NCBI GenBank assembly: GCA_003542655.1
Contig: DPKF01000066.1
Coordinates: forward strand, 1 to 6,038
Reading direction: 5' to 3'
Length of the DNA: 6,038 bases
DNA from: Holosporales bacterium
GTDB lineage: Bacteria > Pseudomonadota > Alphaproteobacteria > Paracaedibacterales > UBA11393
Below, one piece after another: positions 6,020 to 6,038 of the stretch. Numbering within the stretch: the first letter of the stretch is position 1; each line of letters begins with the position of its first letter. The position numbers and the translations under genes are program-made. A model generated the notes under the pieces. It worked only from the letters and a program-made list of their open reading frames with translations, was not told the DNA's origin and made no database searches.

Positions 6020-6038
6020 CCTTTTTTTATCGCCTTTA

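Overview
This looks like a low-GC alphaproteobacterial fragment. The proteobacterial rpsO-pnp pair encodes a PNPase whose sequence reads as alphaproteobacterial. An insertion sequence and a large, effector-like open reading frame flank the pair. An intracellular or host-associated lineage (Rickettsiales- or Holosporales-like) is my best guess, but that is inference from composition and gene style, not a placement.

Layout, left to right. Positions 1 to about 527 hold the 3' end of an IS3-family insertion sequence on the + strand: the C-terminal part of the DDE transposase (3-500) and a probable terminal inverted repeat. A good outward-facing promoter-like pair (TTGACA, 16 bp, TAAAAT) straddles that end. 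A minus-strand intrinsic terminator (641-675) closes the core operon. Then, all on the minus strand, come pnp (707-2809, polynucleotide phosphorylase, intact, 700 aa) and rpsO (2944-3213, ribosomal protein S15, 89 aa). A second hairpin-plus-T-tract terminator lies between them, directly in front of the pnp ribosome binding site. A 283-bp AT-rich gap (3217-3499) precedes rpsO.

Upstream of that gap, on the same strand, lies a large gene of at least 839 codons (3500 to 6019, possibly open at the right edge). It has no family name that I recognise as a whole. Its middle part carries a PARP-like ADP-ribosyltransferase signature: His in LYHGT, Tyr in GRGVY, and a second Tyr 11 residues later. These are spaced almost as in human PARP1. 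The region where the catalytic Glu would be expected reads QNAAAI instead. The C-terminal half is an Ile/Asn/Lys-rich helical region containing three clear 36-residue tandem repeats (108 bp at DNA level) and more degenerate copies. This is the most interesting object in the window: a candidate host-directed or inter-microbial ART protein with a repeat scaffold, next to a housekeeping operon in the place where truB often sits in alphaproteobacteria.

How the genes work together: rpsO and pnp form the classical translation/RNA-decay pair, with read-through of the intergenic terminator feeding pnp. The IS fragment and the ART-repeat gene look like accessory DNA that landed on either side. I see no functional link between them and rpsO-pnp. 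No rRNA, tRNA, CRISPR array or replication origin was seen.
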